Positions 41,202 through 50,865 of a stretch of DNA of 64,000 bases are shown here, in pieces. The translations under genes and the position numbers were made by a program. Numbering within the stretch: the first letter of the stretch is position 1; each line of letters starts with the position of its first letter. The DNA lies in contig NZ_PTJA01000011.1 of the NCBI RefSeq assembly GCF_002934545.1, positions 124,001 to 188,000 of the forward strand, written 5' to 3'. Origin of the DNA: Lacrimispora xylanisolvens. GTDB taxonomy: Bacteria > Bacillota > Clostridia > Lachnospirales > Lachnospiraceae. The notes beneath the pieces are model-generated. The model saw only the letters and a program-made list of their open reading frames with translations. It searched no databases and was not told the DNA's origin.

Positions 41202-42812
41202 ATGGATCTATACAGTATCATTTTAGTGGATGATGAGGAAGAAGTCCGCAAAAGCATTATAAAGAAAATTGAATGGCAGTCAGCTGGCTTTAAAGTGGTG
41301 GGTGACGCAGAAAACGGGGAAGATGCCATTGAAAAAATAGAGGTACTGGAGCCGGATGTAGTACTGACGGATATCCGGATGCCTTATATGGATGGACTTG
41401 CACTGGCAGAGAAGATAAGACAGCGTTATCCGTCTATGAAAGTTGTTATTTTTTCCGGATACGACGACTTTGAATACGCCCAGAAAGCAATTAAGCTAAA
41501 TGTGACCGAATACATTTTAAAGCCTGTCAATGTGGAAGAGCTTACCTCTATTTTAAAAAGAATCAAAAGCAATCTTGACCGGGAAATTGAGGAAAAACGT
41601 AATATTAACAGGCTCAGGGAAAATTACAGAAAGAGCCTTCCTGTATTTCGGGAGCAGTTCTTTAATGATCTGGTACACAAGAATCTTTCCAATGAAATAG
41701 CAGAGCAGAAGCTAAAAGAATACGATATCCCCATTGCAGGCGCGTGGAAATGGATTATAGCAGCCGTTTCGGTTGAACGGGCTGAGGTGAATGATACCCT
41801 GAGTCTTCACAGTGAGGAGGAGCTGATCCCTGTATCCGTTATGCAGATTATTCGGGAGAAGCTGGAAGGATATTGCAGATTTGCGCTGTTTCAGTCTGTT
41901 CTGGAGGCCGAAATGGTAGTGGTGGTAGCGCTCGATGACGATTTCATCACCGGGCTGATTGATGTATTTGGAGATATCTGCAAGGAAACAAAGAGGATTC
42001 TGGAGGTTCCCGTTACCATAGGAATCGGTCACAGCTGTGAGGAATTATCCAATATCCCATACGCTTACCAATCGGCGATTGATGCTCTTGGTTATAAAGC
42101 CATAGTTGGAAAAGGCAGTACCATCTATATCAATGATATGGAACCAGTGGGAAGCGGAAAGCTGGAATTTGACAGTGTTCTGGAGGCGGATCTGATTTCA
42201 GCGATCAAGTTTGGTCCTGATGGAAAGATTGAAGCTGCTGTGACACAGATTATTCGGAAAATGGAATCTGCAAAAGTACATTTCAGACAGCAGCAGGTTT
42301 ATATGTTCGGAGTATTAAACAGTGTGATACAGATGGTACAGCAGTATGATCTTGATCTGGAAGAAATCATGGGCTGGGATCTGGAGTCCATGACATTCTT
42401 TGACAAGATTCAGAAAGGGGAATTTGGCACCTGGCTTTACAAGGCTGCAGAAAAAATCAATCAGGCGATTAATCAGGAACGTGATCTTACTACAAGACAG
42501 GTGATTCAGGAGGCGAGACAGTATATTATGGATCATTATCAGAATCCGGATTTATCCGTTGAAATGATCTGCCGCCATCTGCATATGAGCCCCGCTTATT
42601 TTTCTACACTGTTTAAAAAGGAAACCGGACAGGCCTATATCGCCTATTTAACTGATCTCAGGTTAAACAAGGCAGTGGAGCTGTTAAACAAAACCGAGGA
42701 TAAAACCTATGTCATTGCGGCAAAGGTGGGATATCCGGAGCAAAACTATTTCAGTTATGTGTTTAAAAAGAAATTTGGAGTTTCACCTACTAAATTTCGC
42801 GGAGTGAGGTAA
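41202..42812 (+). CDS. YesN-type response regulator (REC + AraC HTH)
   Basis: This 536-residue regulator has an N-terminal receiver (acidic DDEE at 10-13, phospho-acceptor Asp57 in LTDIRM, LKPV near 107), a long middle region and a C-terminal AraC-type double HTH (about 430-535: LSVEMICRHLHMSPAYFSTLFKKE). Such regulators pair with YesM-type kinases to control sugar transporters. Its stop overlaps the kinase start. The position ahead of membrane-anchored sugar-binding proteins and mglBAC suggests that it activates mgl. It may be partly read from the cob operon, since no terminator intervenes. Confidence 0.9.
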   Translation: MDLYSIILVDDEEEVRKSIIKKIEWQSAGFKVVGDAENGEDAIEKIEVLEPDVVLTDIRMPYMDGLALAEKIRQRYPSMKVVIFSGYDDFEYAQKAIKLNVTEYILKPVNVEELTSILKRIKSNLDREIEEKRNINRLRENYRKSLPVFREQFFNDLVHKNLSNEIAEQKLKEYDIPIAGAWKWIIAAVSVERAEVNDTLSLHSEEELIPVSVMQIIREKLEGYCRFALFQSVLEAEMVVVVALDDDFITGLIDVFGDICKETKRILEVPVTIGIGHSCEELSNIPYAYQSAIDALGYKAIVGKGSTIYINDMEPVGSGKLEFDSVLEADLISAIKFGPDGKIEAAVTQIIRKMESAKVHFRQQQVYMFGVLNSVIQMVQQYDLDLEEIMGWDLESMTFFDKIQKGEFGTWLYKAAEKINQAINQERDLTTRQVIQEARQYIMDHYQNPDLSVEMICRHLHMSPAYFSTLFKKETGQAYIAYLTDLRLNKAVELLNKTEDKTYVIAAKVGYPEQNYFSYVFKKKFGVSPTKFRGVR

Positions 42813-44584
42813 TGGAAAAGAAGAATAACAGCATTCGTTATACCATTTTCGTATATTTTACCATAACGGCGCTTGCAGCAGGTCTGCTTATTTCTCTTTC
42901 CTTGTACCAGCGTCTTTCCTCTCAGGTTGCAGAGGTGGTACAGGAGGAAAATCAGAGCCTGATTAATCAGGTGGCACGGTCTGTGGAATCCTACCTGCGA
43001 ACCGTTATGAAACTATCTGATTCTCTTTATTATGGAGCTGTGAAGAATGCGGACCTTTCTTCCCAGTCCATTAATAATGAGATCACCCTTCTGTATGACA
43101 ACAATAAGGACAATGTGGATAACATTGCCCTTTTCACCCAGGACGGAGCAATGGTGGAGTCTGTTCCTGCAGCAAGACTGAAAAAGAATCTTAATATAAC
43201 GGGGGAGAAATGGTTTTCCAATGCTCTTGAAAAAACGGAAAACCAGCATTTTTCCGATCCCCACGTCCAGTATATATTTGAAAACAATGAAAACCAGTAC
43301 CGATGGGTGTTCTCCCTGTCCAGAGCGGTGGAGCTGACGGAAGGAACGTCTACCACCCAGGGCGTTTTGCTGGTGGATTTAAGCTATTCCAGTCTGGAGC
43401 ATCTATTTGAAGGAGTCACCACAGGTAAAGGCGGTTATGTTTATCTGATGGGAAGCGACGGAGAAATCCTGTATCACCCAAGAATTCAGTTGATTGACTC
43501 AGGCCGGCTGAAGGAAAACAATAAAGTGGCATCCGGCTATAAGGATGGAATTCACCGTGAAGTTTTTGAAGGGGATAACCGAATTATAACGGTTAAGTCA
43601 GTGGGCTATACAGGCTGGAAAATCGTTGGTGTTACGCCTAATAGCGTGGTTTCCTTAAATACCATCAAAACCAGGTTGTTTATTGTATTCATGATTACTC
43701 TTATCTTATTTATACTTGTACTGATCAACTCCTATATCTCATCTCGTATAACAAATCCTATCAAGGAGTTGGAAAAATCCGTAGGAATCCTGGAAGAAGG
43801 GGATTTGGAAACTGCAGTTTCCATCGGAGGCTCTTATGAAATTCAGCATTTGGGTAATTCCATTAAAAACATGGCAATTCAGATCCGGGTTTTGATGGAT
43901 GACATCGTAACGGAACACGAAGCCAAACGAAAACAGGAATTTGATACCCTGCAATCACAAATTAATCCCCATTTTTTATACAATACTCTGGACATTATCG
44001 TCTGGATGATTGAAAATGAACAAAAGAACGAAGCGGTTAAGGCAGTGACAGCACTTGCCCGGTTTTTCCGGATCAGCTTAAGCAAAGGAAAAAGCATTAT
44101 TACAGTCCGGGATGAACTGGAGCATGTAAGAAGCTATTTAATGATCCAGCATATGCGTTTTAAAAATAAATTTTCCTATGAAATTCAGGCAGAGGAAGAA
44201 TGTATGGAATTAACCAGTTTAAAACTGATTCTGCAGCCGCTGGTGGAGAACGCCATCTATCATGGCATGGAATTCATGGATGGGGAGGGGGAGATAAAAT
44301 TATCGGTGATGCGAAAGGAAGATAATCTGATTATCCAGGTTTCTGATAATGGTCTGGGTATGACAGAGGAACAAGTGAAAAGCCTCTTTTCCCATGAGGT
44401 TCATGTTACCTCGAAAAAGGGTTCCGGTATTGGAGTGAAGAATGTAAATGAAAGAATCAAGCTTTATTTTGGGGAAAACTACGGGTTAACCATTGATTCC
44501 GAGCCTGATGAGGGAACCACCATTACCATTCTCCTCCCTGCCGTACCTTATGATTCCGTTTTAGAAAAGGAGAAGCAATCATGA
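42812..44584 (+). CDS. YesM-type sensor histidine kinase
   Basis: This 590-residue kinase has a membrane helix at about 12-33, an extracellular Cache-like sensor (about 35-285), a second helix (about 292-310), HAMP (about 311-365), a His_kinase domain with phospho-His in QINPHFLYNTLD (about 384-395) and HATPase_c (LVENAIYHGM, DNGLGM, GSGIGVKNV). It phosphorylates the preceding regulator. It overlaps the next gene, a membrane-anchored binding protein, by 4 bp (ATGA), which suggests that the three form one sensing unit. Confidence 0.92.
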   Translation: MEKKNNSIRYTIFVYFTITALAAGLLISLSLYQRLSSQVAEVVQEENQSLINQVARSVESYLRTVMKLSDSLYYGAVKNADLSSQSINNEITLLYDNNKDNVDNIALFTQDGAMVESVPAARLKKNLNITGEKWFSNALEKTENQHFSDPHVQYIFENNENQYRWVFSLSRAVELTEGTSTTQGVLLVDLSYSSLEHLFEGVTTGKGGYVYLMGSDGEILYHPRIQLIDSGRLKENNKVASGYKDGIHREVFEGDNRIITVKSVGYTGWKIVGVTPNSVVSLNTIKTRLFIVFMITLILFILVLINSYISSRITNPIKELEKSVGILEEGDLETAVSIGGSYEIQHLGNSIKNMAIQIRVLMDDIVTEHEAKRKQEFDTLQSQINPHFLYNTLDIIVWMIENEQKNEAVKAVTALARFFRISLSKGKSIITVRDELEHVRSYLMIQHMRFKNKFSYEIQAEEECMELTSLKLILQPLVENAIYHGMEFMDGEGEIKLSVMRKEDNLIIQVSDNGLGMTEEQVKSLFSHEVHVTSKKGSGIGVKNVNERIKLYFGENYGLTIDSEPDEGTTITILLPAVPYDSVLEKEKQS

Positions 44585-45552
44585 CAAAACAGGAAAAAAT
44601 TTTGTGGGTTATTTTGCCGGTAGTGCTTGTGATCCTGTTTCTTTTGTCTTCTACGGATTTGATCATTAAGGAAAAAAAGACGGTCATTTATCCGATTTCC
44701 ATTATTATCAGCGATACCTCAGATGATTATTTTGCTAATTTCAGAAAAGGTGCGGATAAAGCAGCGGAAGAATATAATGTTGACGTCAGTTTTATTACCC
44801 TTTATGAAAAGGGAGATCAGGATCAGCAGCTGGAACTGGTAAAACGGGAGATTAATGACGGAGCGTTAGCGGTTGTGTTAGTTCCGGTAAAGCCGGAAGA
44901 ATGCGCAAAAAAAATGGATGACATGGTTTTAAACTGTCCTGCAGTCATTGTTGGTAACTTAATTCCCAATGAGAAGGTGAAAAGCGGGATTGCACCGGAT
45001 TTTGAAGAGGAAGGGCGTAAGCTGGGACAGGCAATAGCAAGGGAGAATTCTCCTGGTAAACCGGTATGGATCTTTATGGAAGGGTTAGACTATGGATACA
45101 ACCGGGATATTTATGCAGGTGCTGAAAGTGAACTGAAAAACGCGGGTTTTACTGTGAAAATTTATAATAAGACCATGGAAGAGACCTTTCGCAAAGCCAT
45201 AGAAGGATTGGTCTATCCAGGGAGTGAAAAAGTGATTATAGCGGCGATAGATACGAAAAGTCTTGACGAAACGGCAGAAATTATAGCAGGAAGTCCGGTT
45301 TATGGCAGTTATGTGGATGGTCTTTACGGGGTAGGAAGTACCACCAGGCTTTTGACTGATCTGGACAACGGGGTGATAAAAGGTCTGGTGGTAAGTGATC
45401 AGTTTGATGCAGGGTACAGGAGCATTGAAAAAGCAGTTGAGTCGGTCCACAGAGGATTTCAAAAGGAGCAGATTGTACTGGATTCTTATTATATCCGAAG
45501 AGAAGATTTAAGAGAGAGCAAATATGAAAAAATCTTATATCCGATTGACTAA
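44581..45552 (+). CDS. Membrane-anchored periplasmic-binding-protein-like sensor component
   Basis: This 323-residue protein has an uncleaved-looking N-terminal helix (about 9-27) and a Peripla_BP_4-type sugar-binding domain (about 35-315). It has no lipobox Cys and lacks the Asp-rich calcium loop seen in its MglB-like neighbours. It is coupled to the kinase gene by overlap. Homologues beside YesMN kinases are thought to bind sugar outside the membrane and signal through the kinase, as ChvE or LuxP do in other systems. That role is inferred. Confidence 0.82.
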   Translation: MTKQEKILWVILPVVLVILFLLSSTDLIIKEKKTVIYPISIIISDTSDDYFANFRKGADKAAEEYNVDVSFITLYEKGDQDQQLELVKREINDGALAVVLVPVKPEECAKKMDDMVLNCPAVIVGNLIPNEKVKSGIAPDFEEEGRKLGQAIARENSPGKPVWIFMEGLDYGYNRDIYAGAESELKNAGFTVKIYNKTMEETFRKAIEGLVYPGSEKVIIAAIDTKSLDETAEIIAGSPVYGSYVDGLYGVGSTTRLLTDLDNGVIKGLVVSDQFDAGYRSIEKAVESVHRGFQKEQIVLDSYYIRREDLRESKYEKILYPID

Positions 45553-45566
45553 ATGGGGGAATAGAA

Positions 45567-46589
45567 ATGAAAAAAAAATATGGAGTGCTGGCAGCGGTTA
45601 TACTTTTGTTTGTTGTTGTACTGGGCTTTTTTTATCAGAACTATAAATCCGGGAAAAAAGAAGGGAACAAAGCAGTTCGCATTGGGGTGACTTTATACCG
45701 GGGAGATGATTCATTTATTAATACCATAAGGGGGAAATTAGAAGATCAGGCCAAGGAATATGAAAAGAACACCGGGATTAAGGTTGTTATGGAAATCGTG
45801 GATGCAAAGGGAAACCAGAATACTCAGAACAGCCAGGTAGACCGTTTTATTTCTCTGGGATATGATGCAATCTGTGTTAATATGGTTGACCGGTCGGCTG
45901 CATCAAATATTATTGGAAAGGCAATGGATGCAGATACGCCGGTAGTATTTTTTAACCGGGAGCCGGTGGAAGAGGATATGCGGCGCTGGGAAAAGCTTTA
46001 TTATGTAGGGGAAAATGCAAAAGAGTCCGCTACGCTACAGGGAAATATGCTGGTAGAAGCTTATAAGTCTGACCCAACTTCTCTGGATATAAACGGAGAT
46101 GGTAAGGTGAGCTATGTCCTTTTGGAGGGAGAGAGCAGCCATCAGGATTCTCTGATCAGAACCGAGTGGTCGATCCAGACACTAAAGGATGGAGGGGTAC
46201 CTCTGGAAAAGATTACGGGCGCCATAGCAAACTGGGACAGAAGCCAGGCTTCTGCCTGGATGGAGCAGTGGCTGACCCAGTATCCGGATGAAATTGAGGT
46301 AGTGATCTGCAATAACGATGATATGGCACTGGGAGCAGCAGATGCCATTGAGCGCAAGGGAGGTTCCAGGCCAATCAAGGTAGTTGGTATAGACGGCACG
46401 CCCCAGGGAATTGAAGGCGTCCGGGAAGGAAAACTGTTTGGTACAGTACAATGTGACAGCGATGAATATGCCGGAGTGATTTTTAAAATTGCGGCAGCGG
46501 AGGCTCTTGGTAATAATGTACAGGAAACAGTGGATTTAAGCCGGGATAAGTATTATGAATGCAGACAAAATACCCTGACTGCCAAATAG
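45567..46589 (+). CDS. Galactose-binding-protein-like protein with membrane anchor
   Basis: This 340-residue MglB-like Peripla_BP_4 protein has an N-terminal hydrophobic helix (about 6-24), no lipobox, and a calcium loop DINGDGKVSYV (about 172-182) as in D-galactose-binding proteins. Conserved ligand segments such as FFNREP and CNNDDMALGAADAI are present. It is transcribed with the two-component system, 14 bp after the previous gene. It could be a second sensor or an extra receptor for the MglAC transporter. Confidence 0.82.
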   Translation: MKKKYGVLAAVILLFVVVLGFFYQNYKSGKKEGNKAVRIGVTLYRGDDSFINTIRGKLEDQAKEYEKNTGIKVVMEIVDAKGNQNTQNSQVDRFISLGYDAICVNMVDRSAASNIIGKAMDADTPVVFFNREPVEEDMRRWEKLYYVGENAKESATLQGNMLVEAYKSDPTSLDINGDGKVSYVLLEGESSHQDSLIRTEWSIQTLKDGGVPLEKITGAIANWDRSQASAWMEQWLTQYPDEIEVVICNNDDMALGAADAIERKGGSRPIKVVGIDGTPQGIEGVREGKLFGTVQCDSDEYAGVIFKIAAAEALGNNVQETVDLSRDKYYECRQNTLTAK

Positions 46590-46689
46590 GAAAATAGGAA
46601 AACTGGTATTTATCAATAAAAAATTATAAAAAAACTGAGTAAATCATGAAAAATCTAAAAAATTCGATACATATACCAAGAAAATTATA

Positions 46690-46723
46690 TGGAATAGTGC
46701 ACAAAATAAAGATATAATGTGCA
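46690..46723 (+). promoter_or_regulatory. mglB promoter region with inverted repeat over the -10
   Basis: TATAAT (46713-46718) has only a poor -35 (TGGAAT at 46690), typical of an activated promoter. TGCACA (46698-46703) and TGTGCA (46718-46723) form an inverted repeat spanning the -10. It may be the target of the YesN-type regulator or another sugar regulator. Confidence 0.5.
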
Positions 46724-46783
46724 TGTCGATGAGGTAAAAGTACCAATCGAACACAATTATATAATGATAAGGGAGGATTTATC

Positions 46784-47911
46784 ATGAGATTACTCAAAAA
46801 AGTAGTAGCAGTAGGTCTCGCTTCTGCAATGGTATTTTCCATGGCAGGCTGCGGTTCCAGCTCAAAGGCCACAACAGCAGCATCTGAGGCAGCGACCACT
46901 GCAGCAGAAACAAAGAAGGAAGAGACCAAATCAGCAGAAACTACTGCAGCAGCTGTTAAAGAAGCAGTAGGCGGGGATTTAGCTGATAAAAAAGTTGGTA
47001 TTTCCATTTACAAATTCGATGATAACTTCATGACACTTTATCGTACAGAACTTCAGCGTTATTTAACTGAAGACCTGGGCTTTAAGAAAGATAATGTGGT
47101 AATTCAGGATGGTAAGGGCGATCAGGCAGAACAGACCAACCAGATCCAGAACTTCATTACCCAGAAATATGACGTACTTATTTTAAATCTTGTTCAGGCT
47201 TCTTCCGCTCCAGAAATCACAAATATGTGTAAGGAAGCAGGAATCCCTGTTGTTTACATTAACCGTGAGCCAGATCCAGAAGAAGAGCAGAGATGGAAAG
47301 ATGAAAAAATCAATGCAACTTATGTAGGATGCGATGCAAGACAGTCCGGAACCTATCAGGGTGAAGAAATTCTTGAAACTTCCAACAAGGGCGATATCAA
47401 CGGCGATGGCGTAGTTAACTACATCATGATCCAGGGTGACCCGGAGAACGTAGATGCTCAGTACAGAACCGAATTCTCTGTAAAAGCACTGACTGACAAG
47501 GGCGTAAAAGTAAAAGAGCTCTTAAAACAGCGTGGTGACTGGGATCAGGCAAAAGCACAGCAGATTGCACAGGATGCTCTGACACAGTATGGCGATCAGA
47601 TCGAAGTTATCTTCTGCAACAACGATGCTATGGCACTTGGTGCACTTCAGGCAATCGAAGCAGCAGGACGTACTGTAAACAAAGATATCTATTTAGTAGG
47701 TGTTGATGCGTTAACAGAAGCAGTTCAGAACGTTATTGATGACAAACAGACCGGTACCGTATTTAACGATCATTTCTCTCAGGCTCAGACAGCAAGCGAT
47801 ATGGCTGTTAAGTTCTTAAAGGGTGATTCTGTTGAAAACGTTAACATGGTAGACTATATCAAGGTTACCAAGGCAAATGCACAGGATACTCTTGACAAAT
47901 TAAAAAAATAA
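46784..47911 (+). CDS. mglB: Galactose/methyl-galactoside ABC transporter substrate-binding lipoprotein
   Basis: This 375-residue lipoprotein has a signal peptide with lipobox SMAGC (Cys23), an Ala/Thr/Lys-rich linker (about 24-65) and a D-galactose-type binding domain. The calcium loop DINGDGVVNYI is present, with YINREPD and CNNDAMALGALQAIE ligand segments. It delivers sugar to MglAC. GGGAGG precedes the ATG. It is separated from mglA by a terminator and a repeat array, a layout that would give more mglB than mglAC product. Confidence 0.92.
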   Translation: MRLLKKVVAVGLASAMVFSMAGCGSSSKATTAASEAATTAAETKKEETKSAETTAAAVKEAVGGDLADKKVGISIYKFDDNFMTLYRTELQRYLTEDLGFKKDNVVIQDGKGDQAEQTNQIQNFITQKYDVLILNLVQASSAPEITNMCKEAGIPVVYINREPDPEEEQRWKDEKINATYVGCDARQSGTYQGEEILETSNKGDINGDGVVNYIMIQGDPENVDAQYRTEFSVKALTDKGVKVKELLKQRGDWDQAKAQQIAQDALTQYGDQIEVIFCNNDAMALGALQAIEAAGRTVNKDIYLVGVDALTEAVQNVIDDKQTGTVFNDHFSQAQTASDMAVKFLKGDSVENVNMVDYIKVTKANAQDTLDKLKK

Positions 47912-47961
47912 TATCCAGCAGCCGAAATTGCGGGTGTGTCGGTAAGGCACACCCGATTTTT
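47912..47961 (+). terminator. Terminator/attenuator between mglB and mglA
   Basis: CGGGTGTG (47931-47938) pairs with CACACCCG (47948-47955) and ATTTTT follows. mglA has no obvious promoter of its own, so partial read-through is likely. Confidence 0.75.
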
Positions 47962-47970
47962 AAAAGTTAG

Positions 47971-48225
47971 ATGAAATACCTTAACAGGTATCCCTTTATG
48001 TCCGGAAAAGCGGACGAATCAATGAAATACCTTAACAGGTATCCCTTTATGTCCGGAAAAGCGGACGAATCAATGAAATACCTTAACAGGTATCCCTTTA
48101 TGTCCGGAAAAGCGGACGAATCAATGAAATACCTTAACAGGTATCCCTTTATGTCCGGAAAAGCGGACAGATTAATGAAATACCTTAACAGGTATCCCTT
48201 TATGTCCGGAAAAACGGACGAATCA
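47971..48225 (+). repeat. Five tandem 51-bp repeats, each with two hairpins
   Basis: Five head-to-tail copies of a 51-bp unit start at 47971, 48022, 48073, 48124 and 48175. Each contains ATACC-ttaaca-GGTAT, the linker CCCTTTAT, then GTCCG-gaaaag-CGGAC. Copies 1-3 are identical, copy 4 differs at its end and copy 5 has one change in the second hairpin loop. The last unit runs into the mglA ribosome binding site. A related unit lies between clpP and clpX. The frame is open (17 codons per unit), but no ribosome binding site was found. RNA structure seems the more likely role. Confidence 0.92.
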
Positions 48226-48242
48226 ATGAAAGGAGAAGCGGG

Positions 48243-49796
48243 ATGGCAGAGAATTACAGACTGGAAATGGTTGGAATCAGCAAATCCTTCCCTGGCGTCA
48301 AAGCGCTCGATAAAATCAATTTAAAAGTACGTCCCGGTACCGTTCACGCTCTGATGGGAGAGAACGGAGCAGGTAAGTCAACACTGATGAAATGCCTGTT
48401 TGGCATATACAAGATGGATGAAGGTGAGGTTCTGATTGATGGTGCGAAGGTGAGTATTGCCAATCCGGATGATGCACTTCACAAAGGCCTTGCCATGGTA
48501 CACCAGGAACTTCAGCCGGTACCGGCTCGCTCTATAGCAGAGAATATGTATCTCGGACGGTTTCCAATATATAAAATAGGACCGCTTAAAGTAATCGATC
48601 ATAAAACCATGAATGCAGAAGCAGAAAAGTGGTTAAAAGATGTTAAAATGACATTCAATCCCAAAGCAAAACTTGGGACCTTATCAATCGGACAAATGCA
48701 GTCAGTAGAAATTGCAAAGGCAGTCAGCCAGAATGCAAAACTGGTGATTCTGGATGAACCTACTTCATCACTGACTGATAATGAGGTAGAAGCACTGTTC
48801 CGTATTATCAGGGACTTAAAGTCCCGCGGAGTTTCTATGATATATATCAGCCATAAAATGGCAGAGATCAGGCAGATTGCGGATGACATCACCATCATGC
48901 GGGATGGAACTTACGTTGGTTCATGGGAAGTGGCAGATATCTCTGACGAAGAGATTGTAAAACAGATGGTAGGAAGAGAGCTGGGAAATGTTTACCCCCC
49001 AAAGGACGATTACCGGACGGATGAAACCGTTTTAAAGGTAAGCCATTTAAGCAGTATTCATGAACGTTCTTTTCAGGATTGCTCCTTTGAACTGAAAAAA
49101 GGAGAGATTCTGGGATTCGGAGGTCTGGTCGGAGCTCAGAGAACCGAATTAATGGAAGCCATATTCGGAATGAGGAATATATCCGGGGGAGAAGTTGAAG
49201 TCCTTGGAAAAAAAGTTGAGATTAAATGCCCAAAGGATGCCATCGGCGATTCCGTGGGCATGATTACAGAAGACCGAAGAGGAAACGGTATCTTTGGATG
49301 CTTAAGCATTTCTGACAATACAGCCATTGCTTCTTACCGCAATTATACAACAGCGGGAGTGATTCAGAAGAAGAGAGTAGCATCGGTTGTTAAGGACAGC
49401 ATTGCAAAGCTGAGTATAAAAACTCCCAACGATAGGACGCAGATCCAGTCTCTTTCCGGAGGAAATCAGCAAAAAGTAATTATTGCCAGATGGCTGGCAA
49501 GCAATCCTGAAATTTTAATCATGGATGAGCCGACAAGAGGTATCGACGTAGGCGCAAAGTATGAGATTTATCAGATTATGATTGACCTTGTAAAGCAGGG
49601 CAAATCTATCATTATGATTTCCTCTGAAATGCCGGAGTTAATTGGTATGTCAAACCGGATTATCGTAATGTGCGGCGGACGAATCACAGGAGAAGTAGAG
49701 GATAGTGAGGCAACCCAGGAGAAAATCATGGCATTTGCCACTAAATTCGATATAAACAAAACGGAAAATAATTCCAAACAGGAGGTTAAGTCATGA
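48243..49796 (+). CDS. mglA: Galactose/methyl-galactoside ABC transporter ATPase
   Basis: This 517-residue protein holds two ABC domains, as in MglA/RbsA. The first has Walker A GENGAGKSTLMKCLFG (about 36-51), LSIGQMQ signature and Walker B LVILDEPTSSL. The second has a shortened P-loop region (GGLVGAQRTELMEAIFG), the canonical LSGGNQQKV and LIMDEPTRGIDVG. AAAGGAGAAG precedes the ATG. It energises sugar import through MglC. Confidence 0.93.
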   Translation: MAENYRLEMVGISKSFPGVKALDKINLKVRPGTVHALMGENGAGKSTLMKCLFGIYKMDEGEVLIDGAKVSIANPDDALHKGLAMVHQELQPVPARSIAENMYLGRFPIYKIGPLKVIDHKTMNAEAEKWLKDVKMTFNPKAKLGTLSIGQMQSVEIAKAVSQNAKLVILDEPTSSLTDNEVEALFRIIRDLKSRGVSMIYISHKMAEIRQIADDITIMRDGTYVGSWEVADISDEEIVKQMVGRELGNVYPPKDDYRTDETVLKVSHLSSIHERSFQDCSFELKKGEILGFGGLVGAQRTELMEAIFGMRNISGGEVEVLGKKVEIKCPKDAIGDSVGMITEDRRGNGIFGCLSISDNTAIASYRNYTTAGVIQKKRVASVVKDSIAKLSIKTPNDRTQIQSLSGGNQQKVIIARWLASNPEILIMDEPTRGIDVGAKYEIYQIMIDLVKQGKSIIMISSEMPELIGMSNRIIVMCGGRITGEVEDSEATQEKIMAFATKFDINKTENNSKQEVKS

Positions 49797-50791
49797 CAGC
49801 TAAGAAGATAAATATGAAGGATTTCCTTATAAATAATGGAATCATCGTTGTCCTCGTCCTGCTTGCCATATTTACGGCAATAAAGCAACCATCATTCGGA
49901 TCATTTGACAATCTAAAAAATATCGCCTTAAATGTGGCACCCCGTTTCATCATCGCCTGCGGTGTATCAGGCTGCCTGATTACCAGAGGTACCGATCTTT
50001 CTGCAGGACGTATTGTAGGTCTTTCCGCCTGCCTTGCAGGGACTCTTTTACAGAAACCAGGCTACAGCGGCAAGTTTTTCCCCAATCTTCCTGATTTTGG
50101 TATCTGGTGGGTGTTTGTAGTATTGTTAATCTGTATTTTAGTTGCCTGCTTGTTTGGTCTCATCAATGGTCTGGTAATTTCCTATCTGCAGGTTCCTGCT
50201 TTTATCGGAACTCTGGGTATGCAGCTGATTGTATATGGTGCCTGCCTTGTTTATACCAACGCAACACCAATCGGCGGTTACCGTCCGGCTTATACGGAAG
50301 TGGCAAAAGGAAGACTGTTTGGTTTCATGCCTTACCTGTTTTTAATTGCCCTTGCAGTAGGACTTGTGATCTGGTTCGTTTATAATAAGACTCCTCACGG
50401 AAAATACATGTATGCCATCGGCGGTAATGAACAGGCAGCAGAAGTTTCCGGTGTTAATACCAAGAAAACAAAAATTATTATCTATGTGACAGCTGCTGCA
50501 CTTTACGCACTGGGCGGCTTTCTGGTAGGTGCAAAATCCGGCGGATCATCTGTTAACATGGGTATGGGCTGGGAACTGGAAGCAATTGCAGCATGTACCA
50601 TCGGAGGCGTATCTGTAAACGGTGGTATCGGTAAGGTATCCGGCGTTTTAATCGGTGTTCTTGTTTTCGAAATCTTAAAAACCTGTCTCCAGTATTTGGG
50701 AGTTAACACCAACTATCAGTACATTGCTCAGGGTATCGTTATCGTAGTTGCCATTGCTCTTGATATCAGAAAATACATTGCCAAGAAATAA
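49793..50791 (+). CDS. mglC: Galactose/methyl-galactoside ABC transporter permease
   Basis: This 332-residue BPD_transp_2 permease has about nine membrane helices. Its GTDLSAGRIVGLSA segment matches the usual (T/G)DLSVGs motif, and the EAIAACTIGGVSVNGGIGKVSG coupling region is typical. Its start overlaps the mglA stop (ATGA). It forms the membrane channel of the Mgl system. Confidence 0.93.
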   Translation: MTAKKINMKDFLINNGIIVVLVLLAIFTAIKQPSFGSFDNLKNIALNVAPRFIIACGVSGCLITRGTDLSAGRIVGLSACLAGTLLQKPGYSGKFFPNLPDFGIWWVFVVLLICILVACLFGLINGLVISYLQVPAFIGTLGMQLIVYGACLVYTNATPIGGYRPAYTEVAKGRLFGFMPYLFLIALAVGLVIWFVYNKTPHGKYMYAIGGNEQAAEVSGVNTKKTKIIIYVTAAALYALGGFLVGAKSGGSSVNMGMGWELEAIAACTIGGVSVNGGIGKVSGVLIGVLVFEILKTCLQYLGVNTNYQYIAQGIVIVVAIALDIRKYIAKK

Positions 50792-50797
50792 ATACTT

Positions 50798-50841
50798 AAA
50801 AAGCGTCTTGTCCGGCAGCAATGCCGTTCAGGACGCTTTTT
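50798..50841 (+). terminator. Terminator of the mgl operon
   Basis: AAAAAGCGTC pairs with GACGCTTTTT around a loop that itself can fold (CGGCA / TGCCG). Confidence 0.85.
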
Positions 50842-50865
50842 CCTGTATTCGGGACTGTTAAAAAA

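Noticed and set aside
47971-48225. CRISPR-like array
   Set aside because: The units are directly adjacent with no variable spacers, and there are no cas genes.
47971-48324. 117-codon ORF through the 51-bp repeats
   Set aside because: The unit length is a multiple of three, which keeps the frame open. No ribosome binding site precedes it, its end overlaps mglA in another frame, and the sequence is better explained by paired hairpins. Translation cannot be fully excluded.
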